Origin: Hirudo medicinalis
Taxonomy: Eukaryota; Annelida; Clitellata; Hirudinida; Hirudinidae
Direction of reading: 5' to 3'
Assembly: GCA_011800805.1 (NCBI GenBank)
Contig: MPNW01000680.1
Span: 98,805 to 162,804, forward strand
DNA length: 64,000 nucleotides
Below, in pieces: positions 44,292 to 55,899 of the stretch (position 1 is its first letter; every line of letters begins with the position of its first letter). Both the position numbers and the translations under genes were made by a program. The notes below the pieces were generated by a model. The model was not told where the DNA came from and searched no databases. It saw only the letters and a program-made list of their open reading frames with translations.

Positions 44292-44893
44292 GATAAAAAC
44301 ACTTATTAATTGTTATTAATATAAATATAAATATCCATATAAATATGATAATAAAAAAAGCCTAAAGATTAATTGTTGCTTCATCAAAAGACTCAAAGTA
44401 CAACCAGGCAGGCGTCTCGTTATGTGGACGCATTATTCTGTTTTTAACGAAAATGTTTTTTCGAATATGTAATGAGCAATCTCGCGAATAGTTACTGAAA
44501 AAAAGATAATTATGATCATGAATCATTGGTTAAGCTCTTTCGTTTATGTCCATCAATAGGCTTCGATAAGCTGAGTGCTTTATGAAATAATTTGTGAACA
44601 AATACAACTTCGTTGAAATCGGTGTGAACCTCGATTGCGTGTTTGATTACTTGGTTGATTTGTGCAGATTACTTGTTCTAAGCGTTCCACATTATTTCCT
44701 TAATCGAAGATAAAAGAAAGTGGCATTAGGTGGTGTCTCAGCAAGAATGAAATAAGGTGGGATATTGAGCGGAACATTTGAGATAAACAAGCGCCTTAGT
44801 AGCAATGGGGAATATAAAAGGAGATCGCAGCCGATAGTTGGTGCTGTAGAGTGGCTGAATATCGTGTTGAGTTTGAATTCGTTGGAGATTACC

Positions 44894-47173
44894 ATGCTGC
44901 CTTCGTTTCAGTTCGTTAAGACTATCATTTTATTATCTCTGTTGAACGAAACATGGAGCGATCAAACGAATTACTTAAAGAGGTTCAAAAGAGGGACAAA
45001 CAAGGAATATGCCGCCATCATCGACGGAGGTAGTTCAGGAAGCAGGATTCGAGTCTACGCTTGGGAAAGTGTTTCTCATGATGACCAGAAAGCTCTTCCG
45101 GATTTCAAAGAGATTCTCAACAAGAAGAAATCTCCTGGAGTTTCCGACTACGAAGACAAACAAGCCGAACTCAGGGATTATTTCAAGGATCTCATCAATG
45201 CAGCCTTGTTAGAAATTCCGGATGCTGCACATTCAAGAACGGATTTGTATTTCATGGCAACAGCTGGTGGGTGGCGTTTATGTTTCTAGCGCAAATTTAA
45301 AGTCATAATATTAAAGTTATTCAAAAGTTTAATAATATACTAATATCAAAGTATGAGACTTTTCCTTATTTAAAATTATTTTTTAATAATATATTAATAT
45401 CGAGGTATGAGACTTTTGCTGGAAGATAAGGCCAACAGCATGATAGAAAGAATCGATAAACTTTTGGCTGACAAGTCATTCCATCCAATGAGATACCTTT
45501 CGCCAGACAACTCCAGAATTCTTTCTGGCGAGGAAGAGGGAGTGTTTGCGTGGATCTCTGTCAATTATCTCAAAAATGTCTTCAAAGAAAAAAGTGTGAT
45601 GAAAATTTTATCTTCTTTATTCATGTTAAATAGAAAACTTATTTAAACTTAAGAAATGAACAATTGGCCGAATTCGCTATATTATATATATGTTTAATAG
45701 AGTAAATAAGTGCTGAATTCTAATTTTTAATGCAAATACAAATACAAATGGATACAAATACTATCTTTTAATCATTCAAACAAAATGCGTTTAGATGTCA
45801 GACCTGCTAAAACATACGGAATTTTGGAGTTGGGTGGTGCATCCACACAAATAGCATTCGCTCCATCTGGTAACATCCTCGCAGATAAATTTCCTGTCCT
45901 CATATCAGGTGAGCAACTGTTGAGAATTATAGTTAAAGTGCTTTTTCAAAATTATTCAATCGCCTTCAGGTGTGAATTACTACCTGTACGTGCACAGCTA
46001 CCTTTATTATGGACAAAATTACGTCGATCAGTGGTTGAAAACAGCCCTATATGAAAACCAGTCCAAGGATGCATCTATTAATGTATTAGAAATAAAAAAT
46101 CCTTGCATGGTGAAAGGTAGGTTGGTAGTTTATTAATTGTTTATTAATGTTACCAGTTACGAATCACAAAAATAGAATTATTTTCGATCATGTTGGCAAA
46201 TCTCGCCTCGCACTCGTTTTGCATTTTGAAGGCTCTTCGCAGACACCACACTCAAACATAATCAAAAACAGAATTTTTATGAAGGCAGTTTCACTTTAAA
46301 TTCATTTGTTTGCAGCGACTTATTGAACAACATTTAAGTACGATGTCCCATTTTAGGCGATGTTCAGCAAAAAGAAATCGACAAGAAGAACTTGACTTTC
46401 ATAGGCTCAGGGAATTACACATGGTGTCAAACAGTCCTGAATGATTTTGTTTATCGTGTTCATGATTCATGGAAGTGCAATCCAAAACCGTGTGCAATAG
46501 GTGGGTATGACCATCTCGAATTTTCAATATTTCACTGATCAAAGGGAAGTCAAGACATTATTTGAAGGATCAAAAAAAACCCGTCTTATCAATGCGTTAT
46601 TATCCATGGTTATCTTTGTACAATTTCCACGATATTATTAAAAGGCACCGTGTATCAACCCACCATCAAACCTTCAATGGAGTTCATTGCCATAGGAGCA
46701 TTCGTTCACGCATTCAACAAACTCAAAGTGCTCTCTAAAGATGGAAAGTTTTCATATCCGGTTACTCAAAATCGAGTGGAATATTTTTGTGGTCTCGTTA
46801 GTATTAGAGACAATTTAAGATCGTGTTTGCTTTCGTCCAATAATAACTTTTCCTGCTACTATGTTTATAGAGCATGCGAAATGCATCTATTACAATTAAT
46901 GAATTTTGTTGTTGTTGCTGTTATTGTTATTATTACATTGCAATATGCTTACTAAACACATTAAACCTTATATAAACCGGTTATTCGGTATTTTTTTTTA
47001 TCTCCAGCAAAAAGATGAAGTCCTAGTACAGTTCCCTCCTGACGAGGATGCTTACACCTCTGTTCCATGTCTTATGGGAACATATTCTCCAATGCTATTC
47101 ATCCGTGGTTACAGGTTCCCCGAAAACACGGAACAGATCTACGTTAAGAAGGATATTGACGGACGAAGTGCAG
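44894..47173 (+). CDS. Ecto-nucleoside triphosphate diphosphohydrolase, ENTPD4/7-like, 3' end missing
   Basis: Exons: 44894-45266, 45405-45593, 45795-45908, 45970-46116, 46357-46500, 46645-46796, 47008-47173; 428 codons in frame. The N-terminus (MLPSFQFVKTIILLSLL) is a signal peptide or anchor. Apyrase conserved regions are all present: ACR1 IDGGSSGSRIRVYAWE, ACR2 TAGMRLLLE, ACR3 SGEEEGVFAWISVNYL, ACR4 ILELGGASTQIAF and an ACR5-like EFIAIGAFVHAFNKL. These form the nucleotide-binding actin-like fold that removes phosphate from NTPs/NDPs in the lumen or outside the cell. GSSGSR and the SPGVSDY segment favour the ENTPD4/7 group. The last exon ends CLMGTYSPMLFIRGYRF...VKKDIDGRSA, where the family continues with WTLG; I cannot find that exon downstream. 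Either it is missed or the gene is truncated. Confidence 0.88.
45330..45420 (+). repeat. Duplicated 3' splice-site region in ENTPD intron 1
   Basis: AATATACTAATATCAAAGTATGAGACTT-like sequence at about 45336-45362 is repeated as AATATATTAATATCGAGGTATGAGACTT-like sequence at 45388-45414. The second copy is the real exon-2 acceptor (TCGAG before GTATGAGA). The first copy also has an AG before the same coding start, but runs into an intron-like sequence after 14 bases. Confidence 0.7.
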
Positions 47174-47416
47174 GTAAGAAAGAACTTTATTCATTAAAAG
47201 TGAAGGCACAGGATCATGATTATGTATTCGAAAAATCCTATGAGTTCGGTCATGCAATGAGCTTCATTTAGCTTGTGATCACCAACTCTTTATCGGGGAC
47301 ATGTGAACTACGATTCTGTGACAAATTGTTAGTTCAATATTGTATTTAAAGAATTTAAATGATCCATGCATTCTAATTAGGCTGCACTTCATTAGGAACT
47401 TGGACCTTCTTGGGAT

Positions 47417-47489
47417 GGTATTATTATTATTGTTGTTATTGTTGTTATTGTTGCTGTTGTTGCTATTGTTGTTGTTATTATTATTAATA

Positions 47490-47560
<71 letters not shown>

Positions 47561-47690
47561 GTACTTCATTTATATAGCGCTTTATGCCTATTCAGCAAAC
47601 CTGCATGCATGCATGTTATTATTATTATTATTATTATCATCATCATCATCATCATCATTATCGTCATCGTTGTTGCTGTTGTTATTGTCC
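47417..47690. repeat. Compound TTG/ATT/ATC microsatellite
   Basis: A TTGTTG tract passes into a pure ATT run (about 47487-47560), then a short unique spacer containing GCATGCATGC, then ATT/ATC units. Poly-Leu, poly-Ile and poly-Ser translations are artefacts. Confidence 0.95.
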
Positions 47691-47921
47691 TAATTAATTA
47701 ATTTTGTAATAGTAATAGTTAATATGTTAAGCAATGGGATTGACATTAAAATTACATTGACATAAAAATTAATTAGTTAATTAGTGAAATTACNTCGTTG
47801 TTGCTGTTGTTATTGTCCTAATTAATTAATTTTGTAATAGTAATAGTTAATATGTTAAGCAATGGGATTGACATTAAAATTACATTGACATAAAAATTAA
47901 TTAGTTAATTAGTGAAATTAC
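47667..47921. repeat. Exact 127-bp tandem duplication split by one N
   Basis: Bases 47667-47793 and 47795-47921 read identically, with a single N at 47794. An exact copy on each side of an N is the mark of two contig ends overlapping but not merged. I treat this as an assembly artefact. Confidence 0.85.
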
Positions 47922-48213
47922 GTGATGCCAATAAAATCAGAAGGCTTATTGGCAAGAGCTGTAGCTGGGTATTTCAGCTTCAATAGACTGGTAATCTATA
48001 ATATAAAACAGAAAGTGCGTGTATATGTTTATGTCTGTCCCAAGAACTCATCTCAATCGGTAGCGACTTGAAATTTGCACACGTCATTCTCTGTGCCATT
48101 CGTAGGTCAACTGTGATATTTTCAACTTTCAACTTTCAAGTTTTCCAAATTCCACCTTTTCCTAAATCGCATACCAGCTTTAAACTCGAGAGCTACTGAA
48201 ACCGGGGAGCGTC

Positions 48214-48365
48214 GTGCTCCCGCATGGTCTGATGTCTAAGACCTCGCCTCTTGCGGTGACGCCATGGGTTCGAGTCCAGTTATGGGAGCACCGTCCTTAT
48301 AACCTTTGAGGGCAAGTATTTGGCGGTATTTGAAGGACGTAAATAATAACGGGATGAATAAAATT
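48214..48365 (+). repeat. tRNA-headed SINE copy
   Basis: The acceptor-like stem GTGCTCCC / GGGAGCAC is intact. The B box GGGTTCGAGTCC is nearly canonical. The tail (GGACGTAAATAATAAC) diverges from the main family. Confidence 0.7.
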
Positions 48366-50698
48366 AATTGTGTTTGAATATATGACTGGCGAAGCCGGTC
48401 TAAAAAAGCTAGTACCTTAATAAACAGAAGCAGAAGAGCTAATTCATTATCGATAATGCTTTATAATAGAACCATTGCTAAAAAAAAAGACGTTAATTTA
48501 TAATAATATTTTTATGTAAAGACACACATGTCCTATTAAAGATTATTGAACAAGAAATAAAGATGACTTTTATCAACAAAATTGTTGGCAACAGCTGGGC
48601 CTGAGTAGTAATGCAATTAAACGAAATTTTATAAAAATTTTTAAGCAACGTTTGTATAACTTATTTTATTAGATCTAACGCGTCGAAAAGTACAAATGAA
48701 CCATATATTATTCAACAAAAATTGACGGATCTAGTTCACACCTGTTGTCCTTGGGCTAGATCATCTTTCTTTAGCCCATGTTTGTGATGACAAGTAACTC
48801 TTAGGATTTTTTAAACAGTTCTTTGATGCATCTTGGTAAACGTTAGTTCAGTCCCAACATTTCTTCCAAAAACTGCAGAGGGATCACTCATCTCATCCCT
48901 GTTGAGAAACTTCTAACAAGCCGAATGTAAAAACTAAAGAGGCTGGGCAAGAAATCTTTGTTTCTACTCATATCTCATTTCTACTTATATACTATTTAAT
49001 TATTTTCATCTTTAGATATTCTTCAATTGTGATCATTGCCATTGTAGTTAGAGGAGCCAGTATTCCCAGGGATTTAGTTATTCCTCCCTGAGGGATGTTC
49101 ACAAACATTTTGAGAACACCCCCAACCAAGGTAGTTGTTCAATTTGGCCTTGGAAAAAGCAAACAAAAAAAAAGATGATCGGATGACATCCTTGGTCAAG
49201 TCTTTAGAGAGCTGGTTAACACCCAGTGTCAAATTTCTGTAAATTCCTGCATTTCCCTTATTTTATTCAAAACATCAAATCGCATACTTCGGTTAATCTT
49301 CTCTTACAAATCACCTTTCTTAAATCTTTAAACGTTAGTTACCACGAACATACGTTCCAACAATAACAATAATATCTAGGTACAATATCATCGGGTGACT
49401 CTTAAAATCTCATTAACCTTCACTTCAATAAAAATAAACCAGAAAATTTTGCTTGAAATTAAAGAATAAAATACACATCCCTCGATTATAAAAAGTTATT
49501 GGTAAATTTTAGTTAATTAATTTATAGCATTCGATCATAACGAAACGGTAACGTAACGATCGTGTTTTCGGTAGCGACGACGGTTCTCAAACAATAGTCA
49601 TTACATTTATGATTATTTGTCATGGATGCGAGTGTGTCGAGGTAGCGCACATAATGCATTTCGCGCTGACGATGCGTTCATTTTCCAGATTGGACCCTGG
49701 GAGCCATAATTTACGAATATGAAAAAAGTCCCCACAGGCATGAATATTCGTGCCCAATATCACAATCGAACAGACCAGTGGCCAGCAAGGCAGCTACCTT
49801 CCTGATCTTCTCTCTTTGTTTCATATTTAATTTAACCAAGTTCACTTTTACCATCTTGCAATATTTTTGATTTGAGCAGTCGAAAATTCGAATGTAGAAA
49901 TAAAAGTGTGAGGAGACTTGAATCTTCAAATGTCGAAGTGTTAAGTGTATTTGTGGAAAACCAAATTTCTACAATAAAAATAACTTGAAATCATTAGTAT
50001 CTGAACCAGCAATTTCTTGACAATTACATTTAAAGCTCTTCAAACCCTCGAAACTCAGTCCTTCAGTACAAATTTGTTTGAACTGAAAGCTACACATAAA
50101 AGAAATTTTAAAAACCAGTTCAGCTAATTAATAACTGTCAGCAATATCAAGCCTCAGTCAGTAAAATGCAATGGTCATGTTGGCAAAGAAAATAGTACAT
50201 CATATAAAAATAAAATCTCTCAACCACAAAGCACAAGTCATGAGATTTGACATCCCACCATTGACCACAGTGCATATCAAAATCTATATAAAACCAAACT
50301 TAATTGATGTCACAAGAGTTATGCATTCAGAAACAAGTTAAGTATCTGATTGCATAAATTGAAAAGCAATAAATATTTGCATTTTAAAACAAATTAATGG
50401 TATCAACAACATCACGTACAAGCATGTGGATATCAAAATGTGACGAGCAACAGTATTGAACCACAAACATAACGAACATGCTCCTAATCTCCGATTAAAG
50501 CCATCAAGAACACTGTCGTGTCATGTTATTAATCCTACCATTTCAATCTTGTCTTTTGTACACCAGCAGATTTCCAAATACAATTATCATTATCAATGCG
50601 TAAGTCACCATGAAAATAGAACAATTATCAAAACTCAAAACACTTAAACTCTGTACAACAACAACAACAAGGTTATGAAGCATTTCTTTGGAAGCAAA
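48366..50698. other. Intergenic between ENTPD and homeobox genes
   Basis: No exon found, including no WTLG exon for the ENTPD gene. 49085-49195 (GAGGGATGTTCACAAA ... GATGACATCCTTGG) may be a distant member of the CAGGGATGTCAT MITE family. The rest is unassigned. Confidence 0.35.
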
Positions 50699-53600
50699 TC
50701 AAGTCTTTCCTGGCTCTGAATTGAATGCAAAGTTGGGGCATTGGTCCATAGGGTTGAACTGGACATTATGTGCTGAAGAAGAGGGAGGGTTGTTGTGGAT
50801 TGGAGACTGCATGTAAGCTGGGCTGCTGCCTGCATTCGAACCAGAAAATGAAGAGTTTGAAGGTCTGCCAGGACTCTGATTCACAATGAAGTCACCACTC
50901 AATGGATTTGCTCCTCCTGGGTTCATATCTCCACCTCCCATAAGACTCTCATCATTAGGAACTCCGGAAGAATTGGAAGTCATCATCATCTGCTGCTGTT
51001 GTTTCTTCAACTTTTGCCTTCTGTTTTGGAACCAAATCTGAAGGAGAAAAATTAAGATTAGATTGTTAATACCAAATAAACATAAATTAGTGAACATATT
51101 TGCATAAATTTCAATAACAAATAAATTTAAGTGACTGCATCAAAATTTACTGACATCATTAATCAGAACTTTACAAAAAGCTTGAGAATTGATGTTATAA
51201 AAAAAATTAAAAAAGTGTGGTCAAATGTTTTGTGAAGTCAAATATATACCATTGCATTACATTGCACCAGAGTATGCAAGTCTGTTGTAACCTAACTATT
51301 ATTAAATGAATCATAAACACAAATTAATTACAGCAAATTGCACTAACATTTATTGTTCCTTCAGAAAGGTTCAACTGCCTAGAAAGCTTCATTCTAAGAC
51401 TGGCATCAACATAATGCACAGTTTTGAACACATCCTCCAAACACTTTACTTGTGTCCTTGTAAAGGTTGATCTCTGCCTCCTCTGAAGCAGCCTTTCAAC
51501 AAATATTGAAATCCATGAAAGATTTTATTTCTATAAATAACCAAAGCAATTCTGATGATCAGTCAATGACAAATGACATATATTAATTCCAAAACAAAAA
51601 TTAATGCTAGTGCTAAGTACTGTTCATAATAAGTTACATTTTCTAATTTAAATCTTTTAAATCAAACTTTGAAACCCACTAAATAAAATTTATCGTTTTT
51701 TTTTAAACGTCACCAAATGAAAATATCTTTTGCATAATGGATCAATTAACTCATAGGTTTATACATTTTTGGAAATTTTAAAACATTTTTACATGATGAT
51801 CCTAATGAACTACTTAAACAAACTGCATTTTTTCAAGTATAACACAAATTCAAGCAAATGGTTGCAATTAATACTTCAAAAGCCATATTCAAAGAAAGAT
51901 CAAGTCATCAAGTCACATCACACCTTTCTGGAGGAGTCTAAACTGGCTCAAAATGTCCCTAAAGTTAACTTAATTTAGCTTTAATAGTCTAAGCATCATC
52001 AGTCATGAACAAGAACCTCCACAACTGAAAAAACATCACTTTGTTTATCCCATAATAAAATTCTTCTCATCCCAAGGTCCTGAATTGTGATTGGTCTTTC
52101 TACGTCTGTGGACCCATGATATGGAATTGCTCCTCCCCTTGACGTCTAATCCCCACAGCTGAACTATTCAAATCCAGCTCAAAAACATATCTCTATCCAA
52201 TTGCATTCATCCCTAACTTTCACTTTTTTGCAAATCTTAAACTGTTTACCATTAGCTAATTAATTTTTTCTTACTTTCGTTCTCATTAATTTATATTTTC
52301 AGAGCACACATTGTCTGTTACAGACCTTACATTCATGGTTAATGGGCATTTAAAGCTTTCTAAATAAATAAAATAAAATAACAATTGTCGGGTTGTTTAG
52401 CACCCCTTTTCTAGCTTTGACTGTGTTTGGTGTTCTAACAAAACTTACAAAATGTAAAACAAAATATGGGGAGGGTGCATGAAAATTGAATTGCATGTAA
52501 ATAAAAATAAGTTTTTATATAAAGTTTTAGACTTGTAGTGCAAAATCACATGTCTCAATGCAGAAAGGACATGCTGCATTTGATAAAATATGGTCAAATA
52601 AATAATGCTTCCAAACCTGTTCATTTGTTGATGAGGTGGAAATTGTTGGGAAGCAACATGCAAGAAGTCCCCACCTCCAGCCAAGAATTCATCTCCTGGA
52701 AATCCTTGGTTCTGTGTGATGTCAACAAGAGATGTGAATAATTCATTGTAATTATTGTTGCGTTGCTGTTGAGGTTGTTGCCTGGAATTGAGCATTTGTT
52801 GATGTAGTTGGAGGTTGTCACTGAATATGGATGTTGCCATCTGTTGCCCTTTGTTTGCATTCTTGACATTGAAAATATATTAACAATTAAATGTAGCAGG
52901 CTTTCCTTATCTTTATAAACTCAATTAAATCCAAAACCAAGAATAGAAAGTGGTTAAACCTGAATGAATGGTTTTGCAGCATTTCTAAAAGAAGTAGAAC
53001 TGTTGTTGAAAACTTCATTGACATTCTGATAATGACGGCCACTGCTAGGTTGTGAGGTATTTGAATGTCCTCTGTGGTGCTGACCAGAACCCCAGCCATC
53101 CCCATCAAAATCCAAATCTGACCTCTGTGAGTTACTTGGGTATGGGTTGTACGAAGTATCAGGAGGCTCGACCTTTTGAAAATTTGTTAAAAAATACAAT
53201 AGAAAAAATAATAAAATAAACAATGAATGATCTGTCAAACACATGAGAAACTCTAACAAATGAGAAGGCTCAACGAATATATTGAAATTGAAAATCAACG
53301 ATCCTGTTTTGAACAATTAAGCCATTACTTCTAATTATACTATTATTTGCATACTACTAACATAAATATGTTGCACCCCATGCACTGTAATCATTTGGGA
53401 TAAGTTTCAGATTATGGAGCTACTTCCCTAGCTTATAATTTAACTTATTACTTTATGAGAAAAAAATATTGATAAAAAACACGCTTCAGTGCTCTAAAAT
53501 CAAAATTTTGAATTTAATCCTATATTTAAGTTTGGAAGAGTTGAAACGAAATTGAAATGGGTTAGTTCAAACACAATTTCAAGCAAAGTGTGAAATGAAT

Positions 53601-55264
53601 CAGAAAAAAATTAAATGAGGTAATATAGATAGCACTAGAAATTGAGATTATGTAGAGAATTAACATAAAAAATTCCCTATTGGAGCACCACTCAATGCAG
53701 TGGCCTGCAAGGTTTGACAATGTCAGTTAGATTTTTAAGTGCTTGAGTCTTACCTAAATGTTACAAGAATCACAAGCAATTGTAATAATCACTTTTTGAG
53801 CTCATTAAGTCAGCAGATATCATGATAGTGAAAATATTTTGTTTCTGATTCTATTCATAAGGTTTGCTTTTGTCAAAATTGATCTATTCCTAGTTTAGTG
53901 TGATTAAGAGGACACAAGCATGACCATTTTCAAAAAAAAAATCCACATGATATATTAGTCAATATATGCAACATTAATTAATGGCTGACAATAACTCCCA
54001 ATAACTAGATTGCATATCTGTAGCAAGTCGAAAAACCAGGTCAAAGATAAGAGGAAGCATCTTGGAATAATCATTATCATTTATCATTCAATTTAGGAGC
54101 ATTTCACTATCAGAGATTGTCAGGTTTGTAAATCAGCTTAATCTTTTGAATGCAAGTATGAGATAAAGTTTGGGCTATTCTCTTGGCTTGATAAATCACA
54201 TTTAAAAGTCACCATGTTTTATGAGCTAAATAACTAATAAATTCTAAAACTTTGAATGTTGGTTTCAAATCAAATTCCAAATATACAATACCCATAAAAC
54301 TTGCAAATGGAACACCTTAATAATACCTTAACAACCAGAGGCTCTTCATCATTATCCTCCATGTTGTTGGCAGCAGCTGAAGATATTGTGGGTGACAGAA
54401 ACTTATGTGAATTGGTCTTTCTAATGAAGTCTGTTTTGATACTCCCTCCACCATCATTATCATCATCTTCATCATCTCTTCTGGATCTGTATGCCTCATC
54501 TTCATCATCATCATTTCTTCTATAATCACTATCCTCACCATTATCATCATCAGGATTTTCTGTGGATAGACTTCTCTGGAATCCTTTCTTTTCATCTGCT
54601 TCAGAATCTAACAGAAGTCCAATCTCTTGTCCTACATCAGAGAAGCACCCAGTTTTATTTTTTTCTTGCTCCTCATTCCCACTGTTATTACCTTCATCCA
54701 ATGTTGGCACGTCATTTTCTGCACTTTCATTACCAAAGCCTTTAGAATGCTGCTGAAAGCATATTATTTTATTAAATAAAACAATTTACCAAGTATAATT
54801 TTAGGAGAAACAACCTGTACCATGCTATCTCCACCTTTCATTGTGTTTCCTTCATCAAGCACCGCAAGATTTTTAGGTTTTGCCATTGTTTCAACCCTTA
54901 ATTGCAATGAAGGCTTCCTTTGTCTTGAATCAATAGACAAATGTTCCAACTTTCTGTGTGAAAAGTCATCTTTATTCAATTCTGATTTAACTGAAACATT
55001 GTTCTTTCTATGCTCCATCCTCCTCTTGTCTTCATAGCACCTGCTTCGATCATCAGGGTACTTCCTTTTGGAATCCCTGACAAAGACATCTCCTGAGTGT
55101 ACAGTCTCCTTCAAAGTAACCAGAAATACATCTCCACGATCCAAAGTAATTCCAATCAGGCCATCAATTTGAAATTCAGACTGAAAATGTAATCCATTTT
55201 TGCATAATAATGTTATGGTTTCTCTCAACAAATCTTTGACTCTTTGTTGATCAGCAGTGAGCAT
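50699..55264 (-). CDS. Paired-like (Q50) homeobox protein with unknown N-terminal domain
   Basis: Exons on the minus strand: 54815-55264, 54327-54752, 52960-53172, 52617-52861, 51348-51492, 50699-51037; 605 residues in frame. The homeodomain is residues 448-507: RRQRSTFTRTQVKCLEDVF, then HYVDASLRMKLSRQLNLSE, then IWFQNRRQKLKKQ. Gln50 and an intron exactly between homeodomain codons 46 and 47 are both typical of PRD-class genes, but it fits no named family that I recognise. Residues 1-55 form an ordered domain (RVKDLLRETITLLCKNGLHF; FQIDGLIGITLDRGDVFLV) that I cannot name. Between them lie an acidic Asp/Glu-Arg stretch (exon 2), Asn/Gln-rich and Gly/Ser-rich parts, as in activation domains. 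No paired domain and no OAR motif are visible. Probably a nuclear DNA-binding regulator. Confidence 0.82.
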
Positions 55265-55899
55265 TGTTGTTCTTCAGTGTCTTGACGTAACAAATGGAAC
55301 GATGTGGTGCCAATTTCAAATAGTAACTAATCTCAATATCAACGCCCCGGGCGGTTCGACGAGTGTAAGAATTTCAACCGAATTTAATCACAAATACTAT
55401 AAATATCGTCAGATGAGATCAGTATGATTTAATTAATCCACTTATGACTGCTTGATCAGAATACATGTTTAATTCATAAAACAGCCAACAACAGAGATCT
55501 ATAACAAAAACATTCACAAATTTACGAGCGGAAGCAGGCCAATAACTAAATTTGGGGGATGCGCAAAAATTATTTAGGATTGTCATGCAAAATTAAAACA
55601 TGTTTATTTAGATAAACTTAAATAAAAAGTTTTTATTTTATGGAATTTGATCAAACTGAAATAACAGAAGTTCAAGGTAAATAAATGTATGGGACACAGG
55701 TAATCATATAACGGGTCGCCCATTAATTAAGTCAACAAATTTAAGGCAATTTTTGACCCCTCCCCTTCTTTGTCAACAACTGTCAAACTTCTAGAGACCC
55801 CCTATCAAAATTATGTCAAAAAACTGAAAACCCCCTCCCCATAAAATATGTTTTGTTTTATGATTTTTTAATGTTTTATGAATTTTTAATTTGTTAAGC
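55265..55899. other. Upstream of the paired-like gene
   Basis: The promoter is expected here. From about 55712 (GGGTCGCCCATTAATTAA) decayed sequence related to the termini of the adjacent 1.2-kb repeat appears. That suggests the element, including its left end, spans about 55712-57113. Confidence 0.4.

Noticed and set aside
47279..47693. Poly-Ile/Asn and poly-Leu open frames on both strands
   Set aside because: They are translations of the TTG/ATT microsatellite.
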